NCBI GenBank assembly: GCA_002746255.1
Contig: NVWO01000005.1
Coordinates: forward strand, 1 to 43,065
Source of the DNA: Rhodospirillaceae bacterium
GTDB lineage: Bacteria > Pseudomonadota > Alphaproteobacteria > GCA-2746255
Direction: 5' to 3'
DNA: 43,065 bases
The position numbers and the translations under genes were made by a program. Below the pieces are notes generated by a model. The model was not told the origin of the DNA. It was given only the letters and a program-made list of their open reading frames with translations, and ran no database searches. Below are positions 1 through 9,076 of the stretch, one piece after another (the first letter of the stretch is position 1; the number at the start of each line of letters is the position of its first letter).

Positions 1-1711
1 TGGTCAGCCAGCTGTCGAAGCCGGGAATCAGCTGGGTCTGCAACCCCAGGTTGGTTCGTGCGGCGGTGCGCAGGGCGGGCTGGTCCAGTCGGTCCCGGTC
101 GCCGCGCGAGAGGATGCGATCCAGGTAGAGCTGTTCCAGACAGCGATGCGTTAACAGAACGGTTGCGTCGACGGGGGCCACGTCCCGCATCCCGACGGCC
201 TCGGGCAAGCGCCGGGCAGCCCTCTCAAACACCGCGCGCAAGCCAAGCCGCAAGCCGTTCTCCAGAACAAGGCGAATGATGCCAAGGGCGGCGCGACGAA
301 GGGCGAAGGGGTCTTTTGAACCCGTCGGCTTTTCGCCGATCGCGAAAAAACCGACCAGCAGATCAATCTTGTCGGCAAGGGCCAGGGCAACGCTTGCCGG
401 TTTCGTCGGGCAGACATCTTTTGGCCCCTTGGGCGCGTAATGTTCGGCAATCGCGTCGGCCACTTCCGGCGGCTCACCATCGCCAAGGGCGTAATAGCGC
501 CCCATGACACCCTGAAGTTCTGGAAATTCATGGACCATGCCGGAAAGCAGGTCGCATTTTGCAAGCTGGCCGGCGCGGCGTGCGTGGGCCGGCTTGGCCC
601 CGGTCTGTTTCGCCAGACCCGACGCCAGTTCCTGCAGGCGAAAAGCGCGATCCGCAAGGGTGCCGAGGCCGCTATGGAAAACCACCCCATGCAAACCGGG
701 GAACCAATCCACCAGGGCCGATTTTCGATCCTGATCCCAGAAAAATTTTGCGTCCTGCAGGCGGGCACGAAGCACACGTTCGTTGCCGGCAATGATTTCC
801 AGCCCGCCATCGGCGGCCTGCACATTGGCAACCACAAGAAAACGCGGCGCAAGGCTGCCATCCGGTTTCAAAAGAGAAAAATATTTCTGATGCGTCCGCA
901 TCGCCATCGTCAGCACTTCCGGCGGCAGTTCCATAAAACGGGAGTCAATATCGCCCAGCAGCACGACAGGCCATTCGACAAGGCCCGCGACCTCGTCAAG
1001 CAGGCCGTCTTCGCCAAGCAGGGCCAGGCCATCGTTCTTTGCCGCCAGCGCCGCGTCCGCAGCAATGGCCTGGCGGCGATCGTCCTTGTCCAGCATGACA
1101 TAGGCCCCACGCAGGCGATTGTGGTAATCGGCAAAGTCCTTCACCTGGAAGGCCTCTGGAGCGAGAAAACGGTGGCCCACCGTCTGGTCCGTGGCCTGGA
1201 CGCCACCGAAAGAAACCGGCACGACCCGGCCATCGAAAAGGCAGGTCAGCCCATGGAGGGGCCGCACCCAACGCGTGCGGCCCGAAGCCCAGCGCATGGA
1301 TTTCGGCCAGGGAAAACGGGACAGGATGTCTTCAAGCAGCGGCGCCAGCACGTCCGCCGCCGGCTGGCCCTTGCGTTCAATCGTGGCGAAATAGAATTCA
1401 CCTTTTGCCGTTTCCCGGCGCTCGCATGCCTCAAGGGAAAGCCCCGTGGACGCAAGAAAACCGGCAACCGCCTTTTCCGGCGCACCCACCCGGGGGCCGC
1501 GCCGTTCCTCAACAATATCGGGCTGTGCCTTTGGCAGGCCCGTTACCACCAGCGCCAGCCGCCGGGGCGTTGCGTAAGCGTCAATGGCATCGAAGCCAAG
1601 CTCGGCCTGTTTCAGCCCGGCCGCAACGAGGCGTTTGAGATCAACCGCCGCCGGATTCTGCATGCGCGCCGGGATTTCCTCCGAAAGAATTTCGAGAAAA
1701 AGCTCTGCCAT
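1..1711 (-). CDS. glyS: Glycyl-tRNA synthetase beta subunit (partial, C-terminus beyond window)
   Basis: Beta chain of the bacterial alpha2-beta2 glycyl-tRNA synthetase, which charges tRNA-Gly in the cytoplasm; the beta chain binds tRNA. The minus-strand frame opens at ATG 1711-1709 with [17 protein letters not shown], the characteristic GlyS N-terminus, and stays open for 570 codons to the window edge. A full GlyS is near 690 residues, so about 120 C-terminal residues (anticodon-binding region) are missing only because the window ends. The start lies 3 bases after the glyQ stop codon, so the two are co-transcribed. Internal stretches such as [16 protein letters not shown] and [11 protein letters not shown] are typical of the family. 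Identification is secure. Confidence 0.96.
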   Translation of the reverse strand, partial: MAELFLEILSEEIPARMQNPAAVDLKRLVAAGLKQAELGFDAIDAYATPRRLALVVTGLPKAQPDIVEERRGPRVGAPEKAVAGFLASTGLSLEACERRETAKGEFYFATIERKGQPAADVLAPLLEDILSRFPWPKSMRWASGRTRWVRPLHGLTCLFDGRVVPVSFGGVQATDQTVGHRFLAPEAFQVKDFADYHNRLRGAYVMLDKDDRRQAIAADAALAAKNDGLALLGEDGLLDEVAGLVEWPVVLLGDIDSRFMELPPEVLTMAMRTHQKYFSLLKPDGSLAPRFLVVANVQAADGGLEIIAGNERVLRARLQDAKFFWDQDRKSALVDWFPGLHGVVFHSGLGTLADRAFRLQELASGLAKQTGAKPAHARRAGQLAKCDLLSGMVHEFPELQGVMGRYYALGDGEPPEVADAIAEHYAPKGPKDVCPTKPASVALALADKIDLLVGFFAIGEKPTGSKDPFALRRAALGIIRLVLENGLRLGLRAVFERAARRLPEAVGMRDVAPVDATVLLTHRCLEQLYLDRILSRGDRDRLDQPALRTAARTNLGLQTQLIPGFDSWLT

Positions 1712-1714
1712 CGT

Positions 1715-2587
1715 TTACGCGCCGCCCTCGCCTTCAAGCCAGGCTTCACAGCACGCGCGCGCAAGCTGACGGACGCGCCCGATATAGGACGCGCGTTCAG
1801 TCACGCTGATAACGCCGCGCGCATCCAGCAGATTAAAAATATGGCTAGCCTTGATGCACTGGTCATACGCCGGAAGGGAAAGTTTCTGGACAATCAGGTC
1901 CTTGCATTCAGCTTCGACGTCGGCGAAGTGATGCAACAGGCGTTCCGTGTTTGCATGTTCAAAATTATAGGCCGAATATTCACGCTCGTTCCGAAGGAAC
2001 ACATCGCCATAGGTCACGCGCGCCTCACCGGGCGCACCATTCCAGTCAAGGTCGAAGACGTTTTCGACCCCTTGGACGTACATCGCCAGACGTTCCAGCC
2101 CATAAGTAATCTCGGCCGAAACCGGATCGCATTCGATGCCACCCACCTGCTGGAAATAGGTGAATTGCGTCACCTCCATGCCATCGCACCAGACCTCCCA
2201 GCCAAGCCCCCAGGCACCAAGGGTCGGGCTTTCCCAATCGTCCTCGACAAAGCGGATGTCGTGACGCGCCGGGTCAATCCCAAGATGTTTAAGGCTGCGC
2301 AGATAGATTTCCTGAACGTCTTTTGGGGACGGTTTTAAGATCACCTGAAACTGGTAGTAATGCTGCAAGCGGTTCGGGTTCTCGCCATAGCGCCCGTCCG
2401 AAGGCCGGCGCGAGGGCTGAACATAGGCCGCGCGCCATGGCTTGGGCCCAAGGGAGCGCAGCGTCGTCGCCGGATGAAAGGTGCCGGCACCGACTTCCAT
2501 GTCGTAAGGCTGCAACAACACGCAGCCTTCCTGCGACCAGAAGGCCTGAAGCCGTAAAATGAGTTCCTGAAAAGAAGGGACTGTCAT
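1715..2587 (-). CDS. glyQ: Glycyl-tRNA synthetase alpha subunit
   Basis: Alpha (catalytic, class II) chain of the heterotetrameric glycyl-tRNA synthetase, which activates glycine with ATP. The 290-residue product has the usual family length and begins [17 protein letters not shown]. Visible signatures include [13 protein letters not shown] around residues 32-44, the [20 protein letters not shown] block around 55-74 and the [18 protein letters not shown] block in the middle. It is followed after 3 bases by glyS, and a small membrane-protein gene ends 12 bases upstream, so a three-gene minus-strand operon is likely. Nothing unusual is seen. Confidence 0.97.
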   Translation of the reverse strand: MTVPSFQELILRLQAFWSQEGCVLLQPYDMEVGAGTFHPATTLRSLGPKPWRAAYVQPSRRPSDGRYGENPNRLQHYYQFQVILKPSPKDVQEIYLRSLKHLGIDPARHDIRFVEDDWESPTLGAWGLGWEVWCDGMEVTQFTYFQQVGGIECDPVSAEITYGLERLAMYVQGVENVFDLDWNGAPGEARVTYGDVFLRNEREYSAYNFEHANTERLLHHFADVEAECKDLIVQKLSLPAYDQCIKASHIFNLLDARGVISVTERASYIGRVRQLARACCEAWLEGEGGA

Positions 2588-2599
2588 CGCCGTTCCGCT

Positions 2600-2815
2600 T
2601 TACTTATAGGGACAGTCTTCGATATCGCAGGCGAAGGCGCCCTGGACCGGGCGATAAATTCCACAAACCGGGCATTCCTTCATTTCCAACGCGTCGGAGC
2701 CCTTGTCCGTGCCAGGCCGATGCCCGACCATCCCACTAACCCACCGATAGCCGTACCAGAGAACGCCGAGGACAACGCCGGCAACAAGCAGCTTCACAAG
2801 ACCAAGTGCAAACAT
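2600..2815 (-). CDS. Small membrane-anchored protein with C-terminal Cys pairs
   Basis: A 71-residue protein of unknown function. Residues 5-24 form a hydrophobic segment that should be a single membrane anchor. The C-terminal third carries two Cys pairs, CPVCGIY and CDIEDCPY, which could bind zinc or another metal. The start is supported by a GAGG ribosome-binding site a few bases upstream of ATG 2815. It sits 12 bases before glyQ in the same direction, a placement consistent with co-transcription, although nothing ties it to tRNA charging. The composition fits a real gene rather than a chance frame. I do not recognise a named family. Confidence 0.75.
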   Translation of the reverse strand: MFALGLVKLLVAGVVLGVLWYGYRWVSGMVGHRPGTDKGSDALEMKECPVCGIYRPVQGAFACDIEDCPYK

Positions 2816-2915
2816 ATTGGTTCCTCAAATCCGGCACCCATCCAGACCAGACCCGAATGGCACACGCAGATTTGGCAAACATACGGCGAGGAAGGCAGGT
2901 TGCCAACCAGCGCCA

Positions 2916-3686
2916 TCACACCGCACCCAGAACCAACGCGTCGGCGGTGCGAAGAACGGCCTGGGCAGCCTTGGTATAGCTGCCGTCCGGTTCGTGAAGC
3001 ACAAGCCCGTCGCAGAAGTTCTGCGACGCCGCAGCCCCTTTCCGGCCCTGAACGAGGACACGCTTGGCCGCCTTCCCCGCCATGGGAAGAAGCGGCAGGA
3101 CCTGCAACGCCCCGGCGCCTTCGGCCAGCTGCGCCAGCAATTCCTCGCACCGGTCAAAACGGTGCAGAAAGGTCAGCGTCGCCCCCGGCCGGGCCATGCG
3201 AAGCGCAAAGCGCACCCAATCGGCCAGACACGCCCGGCCTTCCACATGGGCGATGGCGCGGTCGGCCGCCGCCGGCAAGACAGCCTTCGCGGCTTCCAGA
3301 TGCGGCGGGTTCGCCATGACATGGTCATAAGACGCCCCTGCGAAGGGCGCCCCTGCGAAAACCGCAGGCGGGTCCAGCAGATCGCCGGACAGAACCCGCA
3401 CGCGATCGCCAACGCCGTTCAGGCCGATGTTGCGTTCCGCCAGAAGGCACATGGCGTCCTGAATTTCAAGGCCGTCCACCGCCACGCCCCCAACACGCCG
3501 GGCCAGGCAAAGGGCGGCGGCGGCACTGCCAGTGCCGATGTCCAGCACATGGTCGCCATCGCGCGCCGGCACGGCGGCGGCAAGGAAGACCGAATCCATC
3601 GCCACGCGGTAGCCGCTTCGCGCCTGGACCAGCCTGACGCGGCCATCCAACAGCGCGTCCTCGCTCCATTCAGGTGCCGTTTTCAT
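2916..3686 (-). CDS. tRNA1(Val) adenine-37 N6-methyltransferase-like protein (TrmN6/YfiC family)
   Basis: Class I S-adenosylmethionine-dependent methyltransferase of 256 residues. The SAM-binding glycine loop reads VLDIGTGSA around residues 47-55, and the amino-methyltransferase motif is NPPH at 126-129, a variant of NPPY/F found in N6-adenine enzymes such as YfiC/TrmN6. The N-terminal LVQARSGYRVAMDSVFLAAA resembles the family opening that precedes the SAM site. Its start overlaps the end of the DUF2007 gene by 17 bases, so the two are translationally linked. A 5-residue tandem duplication (FAGAP, FAGAS, residues 110-119) lies between motif I and NPPH. The tRNA substrate is inferred from family resemblance only. 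Confidence 0.85.
   Translation of the reverse strand: MKTAPEWSEDALLDGRVRLVQARSGYRVAMDSVFLAAAVPARDGDHVLDIGTGSAAAALCLARRVGGVAVDGLEIQDAMCLLAERNIGLNGVGDRVRVLSGDLLDPPAVFAGAPFAGASYDHVMANPPHLEAAKAVLPAAADRAIAHVEGRACLADWVRFALRMARPGATLTFLHRFDRCEELLAQLAEGAGALQVLPLLPMAGKAAKRVLVQGRKGAAASQNFCDGLVLHEPDGSYTKAAQAVLRTADALVLGAV
3333..3362. repeat. 15-base tandem duplication inside the methyltransferase gene
   Basis: Two adjacent 15-base units (3333-3347 and 3348-3362) agree at 12 positions; both begin cgcccctgcgaa. On the coding strand this duplicates five residues and keeps the frame. It is one of many short tandem duplications in the window. Confidence 0.8.
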
Positions 3687-3894
3687 TTCCCATCGCTTCC
3701 ACCTCCTGAAGAATTTCCCGGGCCCTGGAAAAACCGGCTTCGGCCACCATCAACCGCCTTGGGATGGCCGCAGCGCTCCCCTCCAGAATGCTCATATAGG
3801 TGTCGAGAACAACCGCCGGAATGGCTTCTTCCTCCAGCCTTGCCAGCATCAGGGAAAGCAGCACCGGTTCGTTCGTTCGTAGCAATTCGACCAT
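3670..3894 (-). CDS. DUF2007-family small protein
   Basis: A 74-residue cytoplasmic protein resembling the DUF2007 family. These short proteins have an N-terminal RTNEPVLLSLMLARLEEEAIP-type alternation of strand and helix, then a hydrophobic VVLDTYMSILEG segment and a C-terminal REILQEVEAM helix. The family has been labelled a putative signal-transducing protein, but the function is not established. It is the first gene of a minus-strand pair with the TrmN6-like methyltransferase (17-base overlap). It is divergent from the polyprenyl synthase gene, so the roughly 125 bases between them probably carry promoters for both directions. Confidence 0.75.
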   Translation of the reverse strand: MVELLRTNEPVLLSLMLARLEEEAIPAVVLDTYMSILEGSAAAIPRRLMVAEAGFSRAREILQEVEAMGNENGT

Positions 3895-4021
3895 AATTTT
3901 GCGTCTTTCAGACGGAATGGCCCGCGTTTTTGGACGACAAGCGCCTTGACCGACGCGGAACGGGACTTCTATGCTCGCCAGACCAGTTGCATGTCAAGCA
4001 ACGCAAGGGATAGAGGTTCAG

Positions 4022-5056
4022 GTGGGAGTCGTCGTAAACCTTGGCACCGCAAGCCTTGGCGCCGCCGATCACAAGGCGCATGCCGGTTTTGCACAGATAA
4101 GCGCGCTGGTTCGCGAGGACTTAAACGCAGTCAATCAGGTCATTCTCGAAAACCTGCAAAGCCGGGCACCCCTTATTCCACAACTTGCCCAGCACCTCAT
4201 CGCATCCGGCGGCAAACGATTACGACCGGCGCTGACTCTTGTCGCGTCGCGAATGTGCGGTCATAAGGGCACGCGCCATATCGGCCTTGCAGCCAGCGTC
4301 GAATTTATCCATACGGCGACCCTTCTTCATGACGACGTTGTCGATGAAAGCGACCTTCGCCGCGGCGAAGCCTCGGCAAACGTGCTTTGGGGCAATGAAT
4401 CCAGCGTGCTTGTCGGCGATTTTCTGTTCGCGCGCGCCTTTCAGCTGATGGTGGCCGACGGATCGCTGAAAGTGCTTGCCATCCTTTCCGAGGCGGCCAG
4501 CACCATCGCCGAAGGCGAAGTCATGCAACTGGCGACGGCAAACGACCCGGAAACCAGCGAAGCCAGCTACCTTGAGGTCATCCAGGCAAAAACCGCAGCC
4601 CTGTTCGCCGCCGCCTGCGAAATTGGCGCCGTGCTGGCGGATCGCCCCAAGATCGAGGAAGAAGCCCTGCGAAGCTATGGCCGCAACCTTGGCACCGCGT
4701 TCCAGCTTGTCGACGACGTGCTCGACTATTCCGCCCAGCAGGCAATTCTTGGCAAGACGATTGGCGACGATTTCCGGGAAGGCAAGGTCACCCTGCCCGT
4801 CGTGCTCGCCTTTCGCCGTGGCAGCAAGGAGGAGCGCCATTTCTGGTGCCGGACGGTCGAGGAACAGGATCAAAAAGAGGGCGATCTTGAACGCGCCATC
4901 GACATCATGAAGGCCCATGACGCCTTGAGCGATTCCATCGCACGCGCGCGCCATTACGGGTCCATGGCCCGGGACGCGCTTGGCATCTTCCCCCAGGGAC
5001 CGGAAAAAGAAGCCCTGGCCGGCCTCATCGATTTCTGCATCGAACGCGCCTATTAA
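4022..5056 (+). CDS. Long-chain (probably decaprenyl) diphosphate synthase
   Basis: Trans-isoprenyl diphosphate synthase of the IspB/DdsA type, which extends farnesyl diphosphate with isopentenyl units to make the ubiquinone side chain. Both Asp-rich motifs are present: DDVVD at residues 104-108 and DDVLD at 231-235, along with GGKRLRP and a KTAALF substrate-binding motif. I chose GTG 4022, giving 344 residues, because AGAGG lies 5 bases upstream and family proteins begin close to this point. An in-frame ATG at 3971 would add 17 residues with no family resemblance. Decaprenyl rather than octaprenyl product is inferred from alphaproteobacterial context (Q10). Confidence 0.93.
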   Translation: MGVVVNLGTASLGAADHKAHAGFAQISALVREDLNAVNQVILENLQSRAPLIPQLAQHLIASGGKRLRPALTLVASRMCGHKGTRHIGLAASVEFIHTATLLHDDVVDESDLRRGEASANVLWGNESSVLVGDFLFARAFQLMVADGSLKVLAILSEAASTIAEGEVMQLATANDPETSEASYLEVIQAKTAALFAAACEIGAVLADRPKIEEEALRSYGRNLGTAFQLVDDVLDYSAQQAILGKTIGDDFREGKVTLPVVLAFRRGSKEERHFWCRTVEEQDQKEGDLERAIDIMKAHDALSDSIARARHYGSMARDALGIFPQGPEKEALAGLIDFCIERAY

Positions 5057-5125
5057 GACTGCGCCTATTCGGCCACGCCTATCAGGCCAAAAATCTGCCA
5101 ACGACCCCGGCCCACGCGCACCCGC

Positions 5126-5155
5126 TTGTCGTACGTCCGATTTTAGGGGTATAAG
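5126..5155 (+). promoter_or_regulatory. Candidate promoter of tRNA-Pro
   Basis: TTGTCG at 5126-5131 and TATAAG at 5150-5155 are separated by 18 bases. Transcription would begin about 8 bases before the mature tRNA 5' end at 5170. Judged by consensus only. Confidence 0.5.
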
Positions 5156-5169
5156 GCGCCCTCACGGAT

Positions 5170-5246
5170 CGGAGTGTAGCTCAGCCTGGTAGAGCACCGT
5201 CTTCGGGAGGCGGGGGTCGGAGGTTCAAATCCTCTCACTCCGACCA
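5170..5246 (+). tRNA. tRNA-Pro (anticodon CGG)
   Basis: A 77-base tRNA with encoded CCA. The acceptor stem is CGGAGTG (5170-5176) paired with CACTCCG (5236-5242), discriminator A, then CCA at 5244-5246. The anticodon stem CCGTC/GGCGG holds the loop TTCGGGA, giving anticodon CGG, which reads CCG proline codons. The T arm GGAGG-TTCAAAT-CCTCT is canonical. It stands alone between the polyprenyl synthase gene and the TPR-methyltransferase gene. Confidence 0.96.
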
Positions 5247-5317
5247 ACTAAATCAAATAGTTATGTCGAAAAAAAACAGGGCACAATGGCCTTCATAAAG
5301 AACGCACAAAACGATCG

Positions 5318-7651
5318 ATGAGCACCGACACCCTCGCCGAAGCGCTACGCCACCACGAAGCCGGTGAGCTGGAAAAAGCGGCCGCCCTCTATCAGGCCAT
5401 TCTGGCAAAAACGCCGGACCAGGCCGACGCCCTGCATCTGCTGGGCGTGCTGACCCATCAACGCGGGGACGCGGAAGCGGCCCTTGGCCTGTTGCGCCGC
5501 GCCATCGCACAAAACCCGGACATACCTTCGTTCCACGGCAATCTTGGCAATGTGCTGCAGGAATTGGGGCGGAGCACCGAAGCCATCCCCCATTATGAAA
5601 AAGCGCTGGCCCTGGACCCGGACCTGCCCCCCATTCATTACAACCTGGCCATCGCGTTGGCGGCAAGCAACCGCCCAAACGAAGCCGTTCCCCATTTCGA
5701 CGCCTTCCTCGCCCGCCAGCCCGATCATGCGGACGGACGCATGGCCTATGGCAACGCGCTACGCGCCCTTGCCCGACCCGAGGAAGCTGCGGCGCAACTG
5801 GAACGCGCCATCGCCCTAACGCCCGACTCGGCGGCGGCCCACAACCAGCTTGGCAACGTCCTGCGCGATTTGCACGCGCCCGAAAAAGCGCGCCGTCATT
5901 ACAAAAAAGCGCTGCTTTACCAGCCGGATTTTGCCGAAGCCCACTGCAACCTTGGCGAGATGGCCTATGAAAAGGGCGATTTGAAGCGCGCCATGTTCCA
6001 TTACGAACAGGCGCTGGCCATGGACGCAGCCTTCCCCGAAGCGCCCCGGATTGGCCTGGCCCAGGTGCTGCAATTCCTGCCGTCCCGGACGTACCGGCCG
6101 CCGATCGAGAATTTGCTGCTGCAATGTTTTGCGTCCGATGCCGTCGGGTATCAGAAACTGGCCGCCCTTGGCGCCGAGCAGATTCGTTACAAATATCCCG
6201 AAATTTTTGCAACGGACGCGCCCGCGTCCGGCACAGCCACCCCCGACGCGTTCTTAAAGGACCCGCTGCTGCTGGCCCTGCTTGCGAAAACAATCAACAT
6301 CGACCCCGAACTGGAACGCGGCCTGACCCGTCTTCGCCGCCATTTTTTTCTGGCCGGCGACACGGGCGGCGACATGGGCGGCGACATGGGCGGCGACATG
6401 GGCGGCGACATGGGCGGCGACATGGCTTCGGGCGCACGGCCATTCCTGAGCGCCCTTGGCGAACAGGGGCTGAACAACGCTTATGCGTTTCTGGTCACGC
6501 CCGAGGAGGAAACCCGGCTGGCCGCCCTGAAAGGTGAGATCGAAACCGGCCTTGCCTTGGCTGGCGAGTTGAAGAAAGACGACGCCTTTTGCCACAAGCT
6601 GCTTTTGTTTTCGCTTTACGCGCCCCTGCATTGCCTTGCCGGCATCGACAAACAAAAGGCAGAGCCGCTTGCCGACTGGCCGGACTTCCTTCAACCCATC
6701 GTGCAGCGCACGTGGCTTGACTGGTTGGAAGAACAGGGAATCAAAGAGAAGCTGGCGACCCTGACCCCAATTGAGGATGCCATTTCGCGCGCCGTCCGCT
6801 CCCTTTATGAGGAGCACCCCTATCCACGCTGGTTTTCCGCCGACCGCCCGCAAGCCCCGGCCCCGGCCCCGGCAAAATCACCCGACGACGGCGACGCACC
6901 CAATGAAATTCTGGTTGCCGGTTGCGGCAGCGGCCAGCAGGCGATTTTACGCGCGTTGCGCCATCCCCATGTTCCCATTACCGCCGTCGATTTAAGCCGA
7001 ACCAGCCTCGCTTACGGCGTCCGCATGGCGCGCCGGCTTGGCGTCGAAAACATCGACTTTCTTCAGGCCGACCTTCTAAAGCTGGATATTTTAAAGAAGC
7101 AGTTTCCACTGATCGAATGCGGCGGCGTGCTTCACCACATGGCGGACCCCGTCGCCGGGTGGTCGGTCCTGACCAACCTGCTGCGCCCCGGCGGCAGAAT
7201 GTTTGTCGCCCTTTATAGCGCGCGCGCGCGCGAGGACATCGTCGCGGCCAGAAAATGGATCGCCGACCTTGGCCTGCAGCCAACGCCGAAAGACATGCGC
7301 GCGTTACGCAAACGCCTTTTCTTCGATGGCGATGACGCCGGCCTTCCAGATTTTGAGACGTTCAAGCGCTGCAAGGATCTTTTCGATCTAAATGGCTGCC
7401 GCGATCTTCTTTTTCACGTCCAAGAGCATCACTTTACCCTGCCGCAGATCGAAAAGATTCTTGACCAGCTTGGGCTTCGTTTCGCAGGCTTTCACCTGGA
7501 AGATCCCAGCATGGGGCCAGCCTATGCAACGCAATACCCTGAGGACCCGACCATGACCAATCTTGGCAATTGGAATCGTTTTGAAGCGGCACACCCAAGC
7601 GCCTTTATCAACATGTATCAGTTTTGGTGTGAGAAACCGGTCGCAACCTGA
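5318..7651 (+). CDS. TPR-repeat and class I methyltransferase fusion protein
   Basis: A 777-residue multidomain protein. Residues 1 to about 240 form a run of roughly seven tetratricopeptide repeats (for example FHGNLGNVLQELGRSTEAIP). A poorly defined middle region follows, then a SAM-dependent methyltransferase domain from about residue 525. Its glycine loop is VAGCGSGQQ (532-540), the acidic strand is ITAVDLS, and the post-motif segment is GGVLHHMADP. The fusion suggests that protein-protein contacts through the TPR array deliver a target for methylation, but the substrate is unknown. Between the domains an in-frame 12-base minisatellite encodes Gly-Gly-Asp-Met repeats (residues 350-369). 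An Ala-Pro linker precedes the methyltransferase. The gene converges on the DUF2336 gene with a 21-base gap. Confidence 0.85.
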   Translation: MSTDTLAEALRHHEAGELEKAAALYQAILAKTPDQADALHLLGVLTHQRGDAEAALGLLRRAIAQNPDIPSFHGNLGNVLQELGRSTEAIPHYEKALALDPDLPPIHYNLAIALAASNRPNEAVPHFDAFLARQPDHADGRMAYGNALRALARPEEAAAQLERAIALTPDSAAAHNQLGNVLRDLHAPEKARRHYKKALLYQPDFAEAHCNLGEMAYEKGDLKRAMFHYEQALAMDAAFPEAPRIGLAQVLQFLPSRTYRPPIENLLLQCFASDAVGYQKLAALGAEQIRYKYPEIFATDAPASGTATPDAFLKDPLLLALLAKTINIDPELERGLTRLRRHFFLAGDTGGDMGGDMGGDMGGDMGGDMASGARPFLSALGEQGLNNAYAFLVTPEEETRLAALKGEIETGLALAGELKKDDAFCHKLLLFSLYAPLHCLAGIDKQKAEPLADWPDFLQPIVQRTWLDWLEEQGIKEKLATLTPIEDAISRAVRSLYEEHPYPRWFSADRPQAPAPAPAKSPDDGDAPNEILVAGCGSGQQAILRALRHPHVPITAVDLSRTSLAYGVRMARRLGVENIDFLQADLLKLDILKKQFPLIECGGVLHHMADPVAGWSVLTNLLRPGGRMFVALYSARAREDIVAARKWIADLGLQPTPKDMRALRKRLFFDGDDAGLPDFETFKRCKDLFDLNGCRDLLFHVQEHHFTLPQIEKILDQLGLRFAGFHLEDPSMGPAYATQYPEDPTMTNLGNWNRFEAAHPSAFINMYQFWCEKPVAT
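6365..6424 (+). repeat. In-frame 12-base minisatellite, five perfect copies
   Basis: The unit ggcggcgacatg occurs five times without mismatch, preceded by a degenerate copy at 6353-6364. It encodes repeated GGDM, so copy-number changes keep the reading frame. Flanking sequence is not repetitive. Confidence 0.95.
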
Positions 7652-7672
7652 GCGCCGTAGCACCCGCCATCT

Positions 7673-8800
7673 TTATGTGTGCGACTGCGCATTTTCACCA
7701 GCACCCAGCTTCGTCATCCGGCCCAGAAGGTATTCAATATCGCCGCCCTCCAAATCCTCATATTGGGTGAGGATGCGTTCGATAATGCGCCGACTGTACC
7801 GTTCCTGATCGGCAGGCCCACCGTCGTAATCCGTATCACCAGCAACGTCGATAGCAATCCGAAAGGCCGGGTACAGATTTTTTGGCAGGCCGCTTCGTTC
7901 GTAAATCGCCTGCAGCCCCAAAGGCCCTTTGTCAAAAATCAACCGATAGGCATTCGCGAACGGCGCGCCAACGCGGATTGCCAGGCTGGCAACAAAAAAA
8001 TCAATGTCGCCGACACAGGCTGCGCGCAAAACGATCCCCGGCGTCAAACGGTTGTTCTCGTACAATTGCCGGACAAGCGCCTCTGCTGACGGTTCGTCGG
8101 AGCGCCCATCGAGAAGGCCAAGGGTTGCCCGCTCCCGGCTTTGCAGAATGAGGTCGCTTGCCGCGTCCGGCGGCAAGTCGTGATGCGCCACCAGATGTTC
8201 GCGCAGGCTGTCGGAAACAAGCGTCACCAGCCGTTCCGAAATTGAAACCGGAAGCTGCGCGCGCTTCACAATCGGCTCTTGGACCAGATCGCTTTCCCCA
8301 AAGCCGTCGATAACCTTGTGCAGCGTATCTTCGGAAAGCTCGGCCCCTTCGTTGCGTACCAGATTGGCGACGATTTTGACCTCTCCTGTTTCGACAAGCG
8401 CGTCGGAAATCTGTTCAGAAACCTGGCGGCGTCTGGAAATGGCAAGCTGCTTTTCGACACCCTGGTTCTGAATGATTTCAAGAAGGTCGGCATCCGTCAG
8501 CACGTCGCTTGCTTCAAGAACAGGCACCGCAACCGTCGCCACATCCTTGGCCAGCGTCACGGCCACGTCATGGGAAAGAAAGGTGCAGGCCTTCAAATTT
8601 TGGGAGAGTGCCTCGCGCACACGAAGCGCCGCATCCTGCATCATGACGCGAAAGATCTGTTCGGCAATGTCGCGTTCGGCCGCGTTCAGGCTACCGGCGT
8701 CAAACTGGCTTGCGATTTTGGCCGCCGCGCGTGCGCGTGCGTCCGGCGAAGGATCGCTGAGCAGATGCGCGACGTCCGCCTGGTTAAGCCGCTCCGTCAT
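7673..8800 (-). CDS. DUF2336 domain-containing protein
   Basis: A 375-residue, largely helical cytoplasmic protein that I assign to the alphaproteobacterial DUF2336 family. It opens MTERLNQADVAHLLSDPSPD and continues with HEAT-like helical pairs such as LVRQLYENNRLTPGIVLRAA and IDFFVASLAIRVG. The function of the family is not established. No Shine-Dalgarno sequence is visible before ATG 8800; instead the start is preceded immediately by GC-rich tandem hexamers and a duplicated 15-mer. No other in-frame start lies upstream. The gene converges with the TPR-methyltransferase gene and is divergent from the rubredoxin-like gene. Confidence 0.8.
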   Translation of the reverse strand: MTERLNQADVAHLLSDPSPDARARAAAKIASQFDAGSLNAAERDIAEQIFRVMMQDAALRVREALSQNLKACTFLSHDVAVTLAKDVATVAVPVLEASDVLTDADLLEIIQNQGVEKQLAISRRRQVSEQISDALVETGEVKIVANLVRNEGAELSEDTLHKVIDGFGESDLVQEPIVKRAQLPVSISERLVTLVSDSLREHLVAHHDLPPDAASDLILQSRERATLGLLDGRSDEPSAEALVRQLYENNRLTPGIVLRAACVGDIDFFVASLAIRVGAPFANAYRLIFDKGPLGLQAIYERSGLPKNLYPAFRIAIDVAGDTDYDGGPADQERYSRRIIERILTQYEDLEGGDIEYLLGRMTKLGAGENAQSHT

Positions 8801-8801
8801 G

Positions 8802-8860
8802 CCGGGACCGGGACCGGGCCTGGGCCTGGGCCGGGAAAGCTGTGGCCGGGAAAGCTGTGG
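8802..8860. repeat. Compound short tandem repeats abutting the DUF2336 start codon
   Basis: Positions 8802-8831 hold five hexamer units (ccggga twice, then ccgggc and ctgggc variants). These run into two perfect copies of a 15-mer beginning ccgggaaagc at 8831-8845 and 8846-8860. On the minus strand this occupies the leader of the DUF2336 mRNA, exactly where a ribosome-binding site is expected. Confidence 0.9.
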
Positions 8861-9008
8861 GTCAAGAAAGCCATTCCGTTGTGGGTCGCCTGTGGATTGC
8901 TTTTCTTCTACAAAATTAGGCGGACTTGGTTAAAGTTTCGTTACGCAGGACGGCCCTTGTGCGTCCTTTATTTGCGCCATTTTCCGGAAAAACCAGCCTT
9001 CCGGGTGG

Positions 9009-9037
9009 TTGCAGGGTGTCTCAAGGGGCCCTATACT
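9009..9037 (+). promoter_or_regulatory. Candidate sigma70-type promoter for the rubredoxin-like gene
   Basis: TTGCAG at 9009-9014 and TATACT at 9032-9037 are separated by 17 bases. This would give a leader of about 33 bases before the TTG start at 9077. Consensus-based only. Confidence 0.5.
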
Positions 9038-9076
9038 TGGCGCTGGGCTGGTTGAACCCTCCAAAAGGGGCAGGCA

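Noticed and set aside
440-2338. Very long plus-strand open frame (632 codons) opposite glyS and glyQ
   Set aside because: It is antisense to two unmistakable synthetase genes, has an Arg/His/Gln-rich translation with no motif, and arises from high-GC codon use.
4220-5101. Minus-strand 293-codon frame opposite the polyprenyl synthase gene
   Set aside because: Shadow of a conserved gene; no motif and no ribosome-binding site.
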